DNA of 16,874 bases, from the NCBI GenBank assembly GCA_019413245.1, contig DXNX01000037.1:1-16874 (forward strand), in the 5' to 3' direction. Every line of letters starts with the position of its first letter. The first letter of the stretch is position 1. This DNA is from Oscillospiraceae bacterium. GTDB taxonomy: Bacteria; Bacillota; Clostridia; Oscillospirales; Ruminococcaceae. A program made the position numbers and the translations under genes. Below the pieces are notes generated by a model that did not search any database, was not told where the DNA came from, and saw only the letters and a list, made by a program, of their open reading frames with translations. Below are positions 6,325 to 13,150 of this stretch, in pieces.

Positions 6325-6340
6325 CCATGTGAAACACAGA

Positions 6341-6377
6341 AAAAGCCCCGGAGGGCAAACAGCTCTCCGGGGCTTTT
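6341..6377 (-). terminator. Rubrerythrin terminator
   Basis: Perfect 13-base arms AAAAGCCCCGGAG (6341-6353) and CTCCGGGGCTTTT (6365-6377) with an 11-base loop. On the minus strand the stem ends in five T. It lies 23 bases after the rubrerythrin stop and 17 bases before the tgt -35 box, separating the two units. Confidence 0.9.
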
Positions 6378-6399
6378 GGTGCATATAACGAGCGGAAGA

Positions 6400-6936
6400 T
6401 TACTTGAAGTAACGATCCAGCAGGCCCTGCATGCCGCGGCCGTGACGGGCTTCGTCCTTAGCCATTTCATGAACGGTGTCATGGATGGCATCCAGGTTCA
6501 GCTCCTTGGCCTTCTTGGCCAGGTCCATCTTGCCGGCGCAAGCGCCGCACTCGGCGTCAACACGCATCTGCAGGTTCTTCTGGGTGCTGTCGGTCAGAAC
6601 TTCGCCCAGCAGTTCGGCAAACTTGGAAGCATGCTCAGCCTCTTCGAAAGCGTAACGCTTCCAGGCCTCGGCGATCTCGGGATAGCCCTCACGATCAGCA
6701 ACGCGGCTCATAGCCAGGTACATGCCGACTTCGCTGCATTCGCCGTTGAAGTTCTCACGCAGGCCCTGGATGATCTCTTCCGGAGCGTCCTTGGCGATGC
6801 CAACGACATGCTCGGTGACATAGGTGTTGTCCTTCTTCTCGATGAACTTGGAAGCGGGAGCCTTGCAGACCGGGCAGAATTCCGGGATGGAGCCTTCCGC
6901 GATGTAGCCACAAACGGTGCAAACGTACTTAGCCAT
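6400..6936 (-). CDS. Rubrerythrin with N-terminal rubredoxin domain (reverse type)
   Basis: 178 residues. The rubredoxin-like iron site comes first (Cys6, Cys9, Cys21, Cys24), followed by a four-helix di-iron domain. Its ligands are visible as Glu66 in NGECSE, Glu99-x-x-His102 in FEEAEH, and Glu162-x-x-His165 in KDEARHG. This rubredoxin-first order marks the reverse rubrerythrins of clostridia, which act as NAD(P)H-dependent peroxidases and oxygen reductases in the cytoplasm, protecting anaerobes during air exposure; the electron donor is inferred from the family. An additional CGAC pair at 130-133 has no known role. The start is ATG 6936 with GGAGG about 9 bases upstream. The gene stands alone with its own promoter and terminator. 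Identification is very firm; peroxidase activity is inferred. Confidence 0.95.
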   Translation of the reverse strand: MAKYVCTVCGYIAEGSIPEFCPVCKAPASKFIEKKDNTYVTEHVVGIAKDAPEEIIQGLRENFNGECSEVGMYLAMSRVADREGYPEIAEAWKRYAFEEAEHASKFAELLGEVLTDSTQKNLQMRVDAECGACAGKMDLAKKAKELNLDAIHDTVHEMAKDEARHGRGMQGLLDRYFK

Positions 6937-7001
6937 GTTTATTACCTCCGAATCATTTGGTTAATTCATTTTTTTAAGACACAGTCTTGCGCCTTGCCTA
7001 C

Positions 7002-7030
7002 ATAATAGCACAAGCAAATTATAATGTCAA
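7002..7030 (-). promoter_or_regulatory. Sigma-A promoter for rubrerythrin
   Basis: On the minus strand, TTGACA (7025-7030) and TATTAT (7002-7007) are separated by 17 bases. The leader contains a small hairpin, AAGAC-tgt-GTCTT (6976-6988), followed by seven A, and the gene's GGAGG. The spacer carries TTATAAT, but not a full PerR box. Confidence 0.8.
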
Positions 7031-7059
7031 TAGAATTCCGAAATCTTTGAGACAAAATC

Positions 7060-7599
7060 TTAAAATTTTACATTCTTTCCCCGGCTTGTCTCCTGCGGGT
7101 ACAGATGTCTGAGCACTGGAAACACACTGCGGGCGACCCACCAGGTCAGGCTGCCCACAACCACACCGGCAATCAGCAGAATCGGCGCGTATCCAAGAGC
7201 CAGGGCACTGCTGAGCACCAGGGCGGCTCCGAACAGCTGGCCGATATTATGTGCCAGGGCACCACATACGGAGAAAATATACCCGGTCACAGAAAATGGA
7301 AGGCTCAACAGTATGCAGAGAACGACCCAAGACAGCAAACCACCGCACAGAGACAGAAAGCCTGCTGTAACGCCTCGGGCCAGCAGAGAAAAAGCAGCTT
7401 TGAGCAATACCAGGGCCAAGGCGTGCCTTCGCCTCATAAAAAGGAGCGCATACATAACAACTATATTGGCCAGCCCCAGTTTCATGGCTGGCATCAGGCC
7501 CAGGAGCGGTGTGATCACGGATTCAAAAAAAGAGAGTGCCATGGCAAGGGCAAACAGCATGCCAAGGCGGGCTATTGTTTTTACTTTTTGACTTTGCAT
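7060..7599 (-). CDS. Gx transporter / heptaprenyl diphosphate synthase component I-like membrane protein
   Basis: 179 residues, nearly all hydrophobic, with about five or six membrane segments. It begins KTIARLGMLFALAMALSFFES, followed by MKLGLANIVVMYALLF and FLSLCGGLLSWVVLC. This pattern fits the Hpre_diP_synt_I family, often labelled heptaprenyl diphosphate synthase component I but more plausibly an ECF-S-like or Gx transporter in clostridia, where it frequently accompanies FMN-transferase or Rnf genes; none are present here. The start is ATG 7599 with AAGGA about 8 bases upstream; a TTG at 7659 cannot be used, because it falls within the -35 box. No clear terminator follows before the rubrerythrin promoter. 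The family call is good; the transported substrate is unknown. Confidence 0.78.
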   Translation of the reverse strand: MQSQKVKTIARLGMLFALAMALSFFESVITPLLGLMPAMKLGLANIVVMYALLFMRRRHALALVLLKAAFSLLARGVTAGFLSLCGGLLSWVVLCILLSLPFSVTGYIFSVCGALAHNIGQLFGAALVLSSALALGYAPILLIAGVVVGSLTWWVARSVFPVLRHLYPQETSRGKNVKF

Positions 7600-7629
7600 C
7601 GCAGTATTCCTTATATCCTTTTCATGGTT

Positions 7630-7659
7630 AGTGTACGGCGAAACGCCCCTGTTTGTCAA
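7630..7659 (-). promoter_or_regulatory. Sigma-A promoter for the Gx-transporter-like gene
   Basis: On the minus strand, TTGACA (7654-7659) and TACACT (7630-7635) are separated by 18 bases. It fixes the gene start downstream at 7599. It is back-to-back with the promoter of the DUF4358 gene 70 bases away. Confidence 0.7.
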
Positions 7660-7728
7660 CCCTGTTTTCCATTGGGATTTTGCAGTAAAAATTTACAAAG
7701 AACAACGGTTTTTGCGCTTTTGCGCCCC

Positions 7729-7757
7729 TTGAAAAAAAGGTGGGAATGGTGTATTCT
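7729..7757 (+). promoter_or_regulatory. Sigma-A promoter for the DUF4358-MBOAT-DHHW operon
   Basis: TTGAAA (7729-7734) and TATTCT (7752-7757) are separated by 17 bases. The leader is about 100 bases and contains a small GCGG/CCGC hairpin around 7791-7810. Confidence 0.65.
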
Positions 7758-7865
7758 ATTAGCGTGTAGCTGTGTACAACAGATGCACGGTGCGGCTTGC
7801 ATAACCGCCGCAATTCTGTGCCATACTACCCTGAAATCGGGGAGCATCACAAAAGGAGATCTACC

Positions 7866-8438
7866 ATGAAAAAACTGATTGCTGTTCTGTGTGCCGCTGT
7901 GCTGATGACCAGTCTGCTGGCTGCCTGCACAGGCTCTTCTTCCTCCGCCGCTTCTACGGATTCGACGACCGATACCTCTTCGTCTTCGTCTGAATCTGCA
8001 ACTGACTCTGCCGCTGCGGACACCACAACAGAGGAAGCCGATACTGCCAAATTGGATTCTATCGTTTCTACCATTGAGGCGGTTAATCCGATTCCTAATT
8101 CCCGTGCGTTGGACGAATTCAATATTGAAAATGATTTCGGTCTGACTATGGACAACATCGTTGCTTTCAAGGGTGATGTAACCAATACGCAGGCTGAGTG
8201 CGCACTGGTTCTGGCTGTTCAAGCAAAGAGTGGCTGTGCAGATACTGTTAAAGAGGAGCTGGAGGCGTATAAGGAATCTGCCAGTACTACCCTGTATGCC
8301 GAATATGCTGACAAGGTTGCCAAAACGAAGGATGCTCGCATTGTTGTGAAAGATAACTTTGTGGTAATGGTGATTTCTGCTATTGATGGCCCGGATTATG
8401 CGGATATTGACGCTGCCATTGACAGCGCGCTTGCCTGA
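7866..8438 (+). CDS. DUF4358-type surface lipoprotein
   Basis: 190 residues. A type II signal peptide (MKKLIAVLCAAVLMTSLLAAC) ends at lipidated Cys21. A Ser/Thr/Asp/Glu/Ala linker (about 22-60) follows, then a compact folded domain to the end. The domain has TAKLDSIVSTIEAVNPIPNSRAL, the strand NIVAFKGDVTNTQAECALVLAVQAK, a helix CADTVKEELEAYKESASTTL, and ARIVVKDNFVVMVIS. This matches DUF4358, a clostridial extracellular family whose genes often sit beside MBOAT/DHHW genes, as here. Its function is unknown; a role at the outer membrane face with the acetylation machinery is inferred from context. The start is ATG 7866 with AAAAGGAG at 7851-7858. An earlier in-frame ATG at 7797 is ignored, because it would bury the signal peptide. 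Confidence 0.82.
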   Translation: MKKLIAVLCAAVLMTSLLAACTGSSSSAASTDSTTDTSSSSSESATDSAAADTTTEEADTAKLDSIVSTIEAVNPIPNSRALDEFNIENDFGLTMDNIVAFKGDVTNTQAECALVLAVQAKSGCADTVKEELEAYKESASTTLYAEYADKVAKTKDARIVVKDNFVVMVISAIDGPDYADIDAAIDSALA

Positions 8439-8462
8439 TCCGGTTGATCTGAAGCAATGAAA

Positions 8463-8552
8463 ACGGCAGGCCGCTGTCCTGTGCATGCCCGCTGACTCTG
8501 CTTGCAGCAGACAGCCTGTGTGCAGTCGGGACTACGGCCTGCCGTATTTTTT
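8463..8552 (+). terminator. Branched hairpin with T-tract between the lipoprotein and MBOAT genes
   Basis: A perfect 11-base outer stem, ACGGCAGGCCG (8463-8473) with CGGCCTGCCGT (8535-8545), encloses 61 bases. Two further helices can form inside: TCTGCT-tgc-AGCAGA (8497-8511), or GCTGTC/GACAGC (8473-8478 with 8510-8515), and CAGTC-ggg-ACT around 8523-8533. A run of seven T (8547-8553) follows directly. It is probably a partial terminator that lowers expression of the downstream MBOAT and DHHW genes. The internal branching is more elaborate than a simple terminator needs. Confidence 0.7.
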
Positions 8553-8577
8553 TGGTTTGAGGAAGGAGGAGGACCCT

Positions 8578-9978
8578 TTGTCGTTCAACAGTGTGGTGTT
8601 CCTGTTCTGCTTTATGCCGTTGGCATTGGGGTTGTATTATCTGGTGCCGGGGCGGGCAAAAAATGCGGTTTTGCTGCTGGAAAGCATCGTGTTTTACTGC
8701 TGGACCGGGATTACCTGGCTGCCGTTGATTGCGGTATTGATAATTGTCAACTACATAGCTGGTATCCTGCTGCAAAAGAGCGGTTCTGCGCAGGTGCGGC
8801 GAGTCGTTCTGATCATTGCAGTGATCGTGAGTGCGGCTTCCATGGTGTTCTTTAAATATACCAATTTCCTGATTGATACGGTCAACCAGATTTCCGGTGC
8901 AGGCATTGCTTCCCTGTCGTTTTTGGATGTTCTGCCGCTGGGAATCAGTTATTACTCCTTTAAGCTCATCAGCTATATAGCGGATGTATATACCCGCAAG
9001 GTAGAGGCGGAACGCAGCCCGATCACCTTTGCCACCTATGTGATTCTGTATCCGCAGCTGATTGTTGGCCCCATTGTTCGTTACCGGGAGATGGCCCCTG
9101 CCCTGCATAAGACAAAGGGACGCTGCACGGTTCGCCAGGCAGAAGACGGCGCCGTGATGTTTGTGTTCGGCCTGGCCAAGAAAGTGATCCTTGCCGACTC
9201 TATTGCCGCCTTGTGGCAGGACATTATTTCAACCACTGACGGTATCGGTCTGGCCAATGCCTCTACCCCGCTTGTCTGGCTCGGTGTACTGGCTTACTCG
9301 CTGCAGCTGTATTTTGACTTTGCCGGCTTCTCCGAAATGAGCAACGGCCTGAGCCTGATGATGGGCTTTGAATGCCCAGTCAACTTCAATCTGCCGTACA
9401 TTTCCGCCAGTATCACTGAATTCTGGCGGCGCTGGCATATCACCCTGTCCCAGTGGTTCCGGGATTACATTTATATCCCGCTGGGCGGCAATCGCCGAGG
9501 GACTGTCCGCCAGATTTTCAATATGCTCGTGGTGTGGGCGCTGACCGGGCTTTGGCACGGAGCTAACTGGAATTTTATCTGCTGGGGCCTGTACTATTTT
9601 GTGTTGCTTGTCATTGAGAAAACATTCCTGCTCAAATATCTGAAAAAGGGACGAATCTGGCCCCACATCTATACCCTGTTCTTTGTGGTGCTGGGCTGGG
9701 GCATCTTTACCGCAAATGCTGCCGGTGCGCCGCTGGGATTGCTTATGAATCGGCTGTTTATTCCCCAGGGCGGTGTATCTGCGCTGTACTTTGTACGGAA
9801 TTACGGCGTGTTGCTTGTGGTATGCTGCCTGTGCTCTACCCCGTTGCCGTCCTGGATATGGGAAAAGACGAAAAAATGTCCGCCGGTCCGCCTGGTGATT
9901 TTTGCCGCGCTGGCCGTTCTGTGTACCGCATTCGTGATTGCTGCTACCGGCTCCACGGCGCTGTATGCTGATTTCTAA
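8578..9978 (+). CDS. MBOAT membrane-bound O-acyltransferase (AlgI-like)
   Basis: 466 residues with roughly ten membrane helices. Family landmarks are present: MSFNSVVFLFCFMPLALGLYY at the N-terminus, YPQLIVGPIVRY near 160, and FWRRWHITLSQWFRDYIYIPLGG with His287. The catalytic His327 is in GLWHGANWNFICWG. Such proteins move acyl (usually acetyl) groups from the cytosol across the membrane onto a surface polymer, as AlgI and DltB do. The start is TTG 8578, since GAAGGAGGAGG (8562-8572) lies immediately upstream; a longer frame from 8485 would run through the hairpin-T element. The DHHW gene follows 17 bases later, giving the usual AlgI-AlgJ-like pair. The substrate is not deducible. The absence of D-alanylation genes argues against a Dlt role. 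Confidence 0.92.
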   Translation: MSFNSVVFLFCFMPLALGLYYLVPGRAKNAVLLLESIVFYCWTGITWLPLIAVLIIVNYIAGILLQKSGSAQVRRVVLIIAVIVSAASMVFFKYTNFLIDTVNQISGAGIASLSFLDVLPLGISYYSFKLISYIADVYTRKVEAERSPITFATYVILYPQLIVGPIVRYREMAPALHKTKGRCTVRQAEDGAVMFVFGLAKKVILADSIAALWQDIISTTDGIGLANASTPLVWLGVLAYSLQLYFDFAGFSEMSNGLSLMMGFECPVNFNLPYISASITEFWRRWHITLSQWFRDYIYIPLGGNRRGTVRQIFNMLVVWALTGLWHGANWNFICWGLYYFVLLVIEKTFLLKYLKKGRIWPHIYTLFFVVLGWGIFTANAAGAPLGLLMNRLFIPQGGVSALYFVRNYGVLLVVCCLCSTPLPSWIWEKTKKCPPVRLVIFAALAVLCTAFVIAATGSTALYADF

Positions 9979-9995
9979 AGGGAGGTGTACCTGTA

Positions 9996-11195
9996 ATGGC
10001 TCGCTATGTTCATCGAAAAGCCGGGCGTGAAAAAGGTGCCCGCCCTGGCGCTGTTATGGCACTGTTTGTCCTGTTGCTGGTCGGCTTCTCTGTATTGAAT
10101 GTGTTCTGGCCCAAGCGGGACATGTCGGATCTGGAAAATCGGAAACTGGCCCAAATGCCGTCGTTCAGCTTGGAATCTCTGCTGAACGGGAACTGGTTCA
10201 AAGGCTTTGCAACGTATATGCAGGACCAGGTAGCCTTCCGTGACGGCTGGATTGATCTGGAGAGCGCTTTCAATAACCTTGTATTTGGTAAGGTAGAGGA
10301 AGGAAATATCCTGCTGGGAAAAGACGGCTGGATGTTCACCAAGCTGTTTGATGTGTCCGCCGATACCCAGAAACAGCTGAACAAAAATTTGGAAGCGGTT
10401 GGCAATTTTGCTTCCCGGCATCCGGGCAAGGTGACATTCCTGCTGGCTCCTTCTGCCAGTGTGATCTACCCTGAAATGTTGCCGGCAGGTGCTCCCATGG
10501 TGGATGAGAATGCCATGCTGGACGACATCTTTGCGCAGGTTTCCGAAACGGCGGATGTCATTGACATGCGGGAGATTTTTACCCAGCAAAAGGACCAGTA
10601 CCTGTATTATAAGACTGACCATCACTGGACCACCAACGGGGCTTATCTTGCCTATAAGCAGTTCTGTCAGCTGAAAGGCCTGACGCCTTTTGACACGGCT
10701 GCGCATGAGGCGGTGGATGTGCCCGACTTTTATGGTACGCATTATTCTGCAACCCGCCGCTGGAATGTTCAGCCGGATACCATTACCTATTATCCGCTGG
10801 ACAACCCTATGACGATTTATGACATCAACGGCGAAACGCAATACAGCGAACGCACGACCGAGAATATGATCAACACGGACAAGTTCGCAACCCGGGATAA
10901 GTATGCCGCGTTCCTGGATGGGAACAACGGCTATTCGGTTATTGAGGGAAACGGCGAAGGCAGTATCCTGGTGGTGAAGGACAGCTATGCCAACTGTTTT
11001 GTGCCGTTCCTGACGGAAAACTACGCCAAAATCGGTGTGGTGGATCTGCGGGATTTCTCCTATGGTCTGGATTCCACTATTGAGTCTGAAGGATATGACC
11101 AGGTTTTGATTCTGTACAATTTCCAGACATTCATTGCGGACAACCGAGTGGTTTATCTGGATCGGCCTACTACCCTGACCACAGACCAGAGTTAA
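9996..11195 (+). CDS. DHHW-family secreted SGNH-like acetyltransfer protein (AlgJ/AlgX-like)
   Basis: 399 residues. A basic N-terminus, one membrane anchor (about 19-38), then an extracellular domain opening with the family's DLENRKLAQMPSFS. The name motif is present at 208-211 (Asp-His-His-Trp in TDHHWTTNGAY). A serine in KDSYAN (Ser330) matches the reversed Asp/His...Ser order of AlgJ and AlgX, the periplasmic partners that put acetyl groups on alginate. It probably takes acetyl groups delivered by the adjacent MBOAT protein and modifies a cell-envelope glycan outside the membrane. Context and motif are clear, but catalysis is inferred. The start is ATG 9996 with GGGAGG 10 bases upstream. 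It ends 3 bases from the convergent gerC-like stop, with no terminator visible. Confidence 0.9.
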   Translation: MARYVHRKAGREKGARPGAVMALFVLLLVGFSVLNVFWPKRDMSDLENRKLAQMPSFSLESLLNGNWFKGFATYMQDQVAFRDGWIDLESAFNNLVFGKVEEGNILLGKDGWMFTKLFDVSADTQKQLNKNLEAVGNFASRHPGKVTFLLAPSASVIYPEMLPAGAPMVDENAMLDDIFAQVSETADVIDMREIFTQQKDQYLYYKTDHHWTTNGAYLAYKQFCQLKGLTPFDTAAHEAVDVPDFYGTHYSATRRWNVQPDTITYYPLDNPMTIYDINGETQYSERTTENMINTDKFATRDKYAAFLDGNNGYSVIEGNGEGSILVVKDSYANCFVPFLTENYAKIGVVDLRDFSYGLDSTIESEGYDQVLILYNFQTFIADNRVVYLDRPTTLTTDQS

Positions 11196-11198
11196 AAG

Positions 11199-12182
11199 TT
11201 ATGGTTCAAAACAGACAGAAAGCCGCGGTGCGGTTGGCTGTGCCCGGACTCCGTGGACAGCACTGAACCAGACTTTTGTGCGCAAAGGGTCAAAATCGCT
11301 TGTATAGATCTGCTGGATCAGCTCGGAAAAGGCACGCTGCAGTTCGCTGCAGAGCTCGTTTTGCAGCAATGATGTTTCTTGCTTGCTGTCCTGCAGATTT
11401 TGGATTTGTAAGTCGGATAAAACGAGCCGAAGCTGATTTATACCCAAGTCGCCTGCTTCATGCCGGACGACAGCCTGCGCCTGTAGCGCTGCATTTCCCT
11501 GTAAAAAAGTGGTATTGATACGGTTTCCCTGTCCACACAGGACAGCACACATTTGCGCAGCCAAGGGCTCGGAAATGATGATATTCGCCTGATTTTCCTG
11601 TAAAAACATAAACCCATACCCTGTGCCTTGCCATACCGGCAGGGCACATTCTTTTTCCTGGGAAAACAGCTGCTGAAGCCCGTTTTTGATTCCGTATCTC
11701 TCGCAGGCATTTTCCATATCCGTGTAAAGAGCAGAGGCGTTTTCCTCCAAAAGACTGTCACTGCTGTCCATCAGTAAGACTGTGATCTGCGGCGAGGGCT
11801 TTGTTTTTTCATACAAAAGGCGTCCCAGGTCCTGAATTTGTTGCCAGTCACACTCTGCGGGAAGGACAGCCAGGTCCAGCAGACCGTAAAAAACCTGGCC
11901 ATCCAGTTTGCTCTCGGCCTCATCCAAAGACTGTGCGGGGGTCCGCCCGCGGCCTGATACCGTCCGATAGGCCGGAGACTTATTCTCTGCCGACTGGGTG
12001 CTGTCTGCCAGAAGCAACAGCACCCGATTGGTACTTCCCTGCTTCTGAAAGAATACAGCGTGGACGATTTCCCGCTGAGATAAAAGCGGCGCCGGTGTGC
12101 AACCACAGAAAACCAGACAGACAAGGAACAGAAAGCAGACGGTTATTCGGAAGCGGTTTTTGGCAGGAACAGCCAATGCCAT
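11199..12182 (-). CDS. Ger(x)C-like spore germination lipoprotein, divergent
   Basis: About 327 residues, a little short for GerAC-type proteins (commonly 370-400). A hydrophobic signal (ITVCFLFLVCLVF) leads to Cys28 in FCGCTP. The lipobox is irregular: Phe at -3 and an extra Cys at -2. REIVHAVFF follows, in the place of the family's Cys-x-x-Arg-Glu start region. The remainder is weakly conserved. The GerC call rests mainly on position (third after gerA and gerB), the lipoprotein signal and length. GerAC lipoproteins anchor germinant-receptor complexes in the spore inner membrane. The gene overlaps gerB by 40 bases. GGGAGG lies only 3 bases before ATG 12182, but 9 bases before the TTG at 12176, so TTG may be the true start. 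Confidence 0.62.
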   Translation of the reverse strand: MALAVPAKNRFRITVCFLFLVCLVFCGCTPAPLLSQREIVHAVFFQKQGSTNRVLLLLADSTQSAENKSPAYRTVSGRGRTPAQSLDEAESKLDGQVFYGLLDLAVLPAECDWQQIQDLGRLLYEKTKPSPQITVLLMDSSDSLLEENASALYTDMENACERYGIKNGLQQLFSQEKECALPVWQGTGYGFMFLQENQANIIISEPLAAQMCAVLCGQGNRINTTFLQGNAALQAQAVVRHEAGDLGINQLRLVLSDLQIQNLQDSKQETSLLQNELCSELQRAFSELIQQIYTSDFDPLRTKVWFSAVHGVRAQPTAPRLSVCFEP

Positions 12183-13150
12183 ACACCTCCCAGCACAATG
12201 AAAATCGTGTACACCAGAACCAGAACGTTCCGAGTGGTCATCAGGCTGTCAATATCGGATGACCGCCACAGGATACACAGGAAGAGCAGCAATCCGAAAT
12301 AACAGGGAAAACGATCCAGTCCCACCGCATTGTTTTCGCTCTTGCAGGCGTTGCCGCCCATCAGGTGAACACCAGCATACAAATACAGCGCCAGCTTGAT
12401 GGTTACGATCATGGTCCACAGAATCAACTGCAACCATTCCAGACGATTAAAAACAGACAGCGCACCGCTTTGTGCGGCCGTGTGGAGCGGATTCTCCTGT
12501 ATAGGTGCGTCCACACCGAAAAAAAGTTCCAGCAAAAGGTGATCGGCCAGAGAAAAAGCGAGTCCCCAACCGGCCAGACGCAGCAAGGTATGACGCCCAA
12601 AACGTGCGGAATCAGGCCACAGCGCCGGAAGCAGAAATTCCGGATAGAGAACGACCTGCGCCCACAAGGTTGAGGTGATTTGATCCCGAGAGAGCGGAAC
12701 ACATTGCAGATTGGAGACATGAAGCTGCGGCGCAATAGAAAGCGCCATCAGGATGCTGGATACCAGCAATATGGATAACACCACATTGGCGGTCTGAGCA
12801 ATGGAGGATACGCGGCGCAGGTAGATGACCGGCACTACGATCATCAGACAGATGCCAAACATATTCATTCCGTCCGGATAAACGGATGCAAGCAGACGCC
12901 AGAGTCGCAGAATCTCCAGTGCGGAACTCATGGCCAGCAGAGCCAGAAGACCCCAGCGCGCAAGCGTCTTTTGCCCTGCCACACGCCATGCATAGGAAAA
13001 AACGGTGGCAATGCCTGTCAGTATCACTACGCTGACAGGCAGCAGGAGGACACCGGGACGTACACAGTATCCTACCTGGGAACTCAGCAGAACGTTTCCG
13101 AATATACCCAGAAGCAGTGCTGCAAACAGGTTGGGGGCCTCCCGCTTCAT
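12143..13150 (-). CDS. GerAB-type spore germination permease-like protein
   Basis: 335 residues with about ten membrane helices and short loops, from LFAALLLGIFGNVLLSS at the N-terminus to LVYTIFIVLGGVWHWLFLP at the C-terminus. This agrees with the B subunit of Ger receptors, an APC-superfamily amino-acid-transporter-like protein that senses germinants in the spore inner membrane. B. subtilis relatives are about 365 residues, so it is slightly short. The start is ATG 13150, overlapping the gerA stop by ATGA, with GGGGAGGG upstream. Family similarity in sequence is modest and much of the support comes from topology and the A-B-C order. Germinant specificity cannot be read from the sequence. 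Confidence 0.72.
   Translation of the reverse strand: MKREAPNLFAALLLGIFGNVLLSSQVGYCVRPGVLLLPVSVVILTGIATVFSYAWRVAGQKTLARWGLLALLAMSSALEILRLWRLLASVYPDGMNMFGICLMIVVPVIYLRRVSSIAQTANVVLSILLVSSILMALSIAPQLHVSNLQCVPLSRDQITSTLWAQVVLYPEFLLPALWPDSARFGRHTLLRLAGWGLAFSLADHLLLELFFGVDAPIQENPLHTAAQSGALSVFNRLEWLQLILWTMIVTIKLALYLYAGVHLMGGNACKSENNAVGLDRFPCYFGLLLFLCILWRSSDIDSLMTTRNVLVLVYTIFIVLGGVWHWLFLPKTASE

Noticed and set aside
5070..6332. 420-codon + strand open frame opposite tgt
   Set aside because: tgt on the minus strand has every catalytic and zinc residue; the antisense frame exists only through codon bias.
7002..7030. PerR box in the rubrerythrin promoter
   Set aside because: TTATAAT is present in the spacer, but the second half-site of the PerR palindrome is almost entirely mismatched.
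9975..10841. Minus-strand open frame opposite the DHHW gene
   Set aside because: It is antisense to a gene with intact DHHW and serine motifs; no recognisable protein features.
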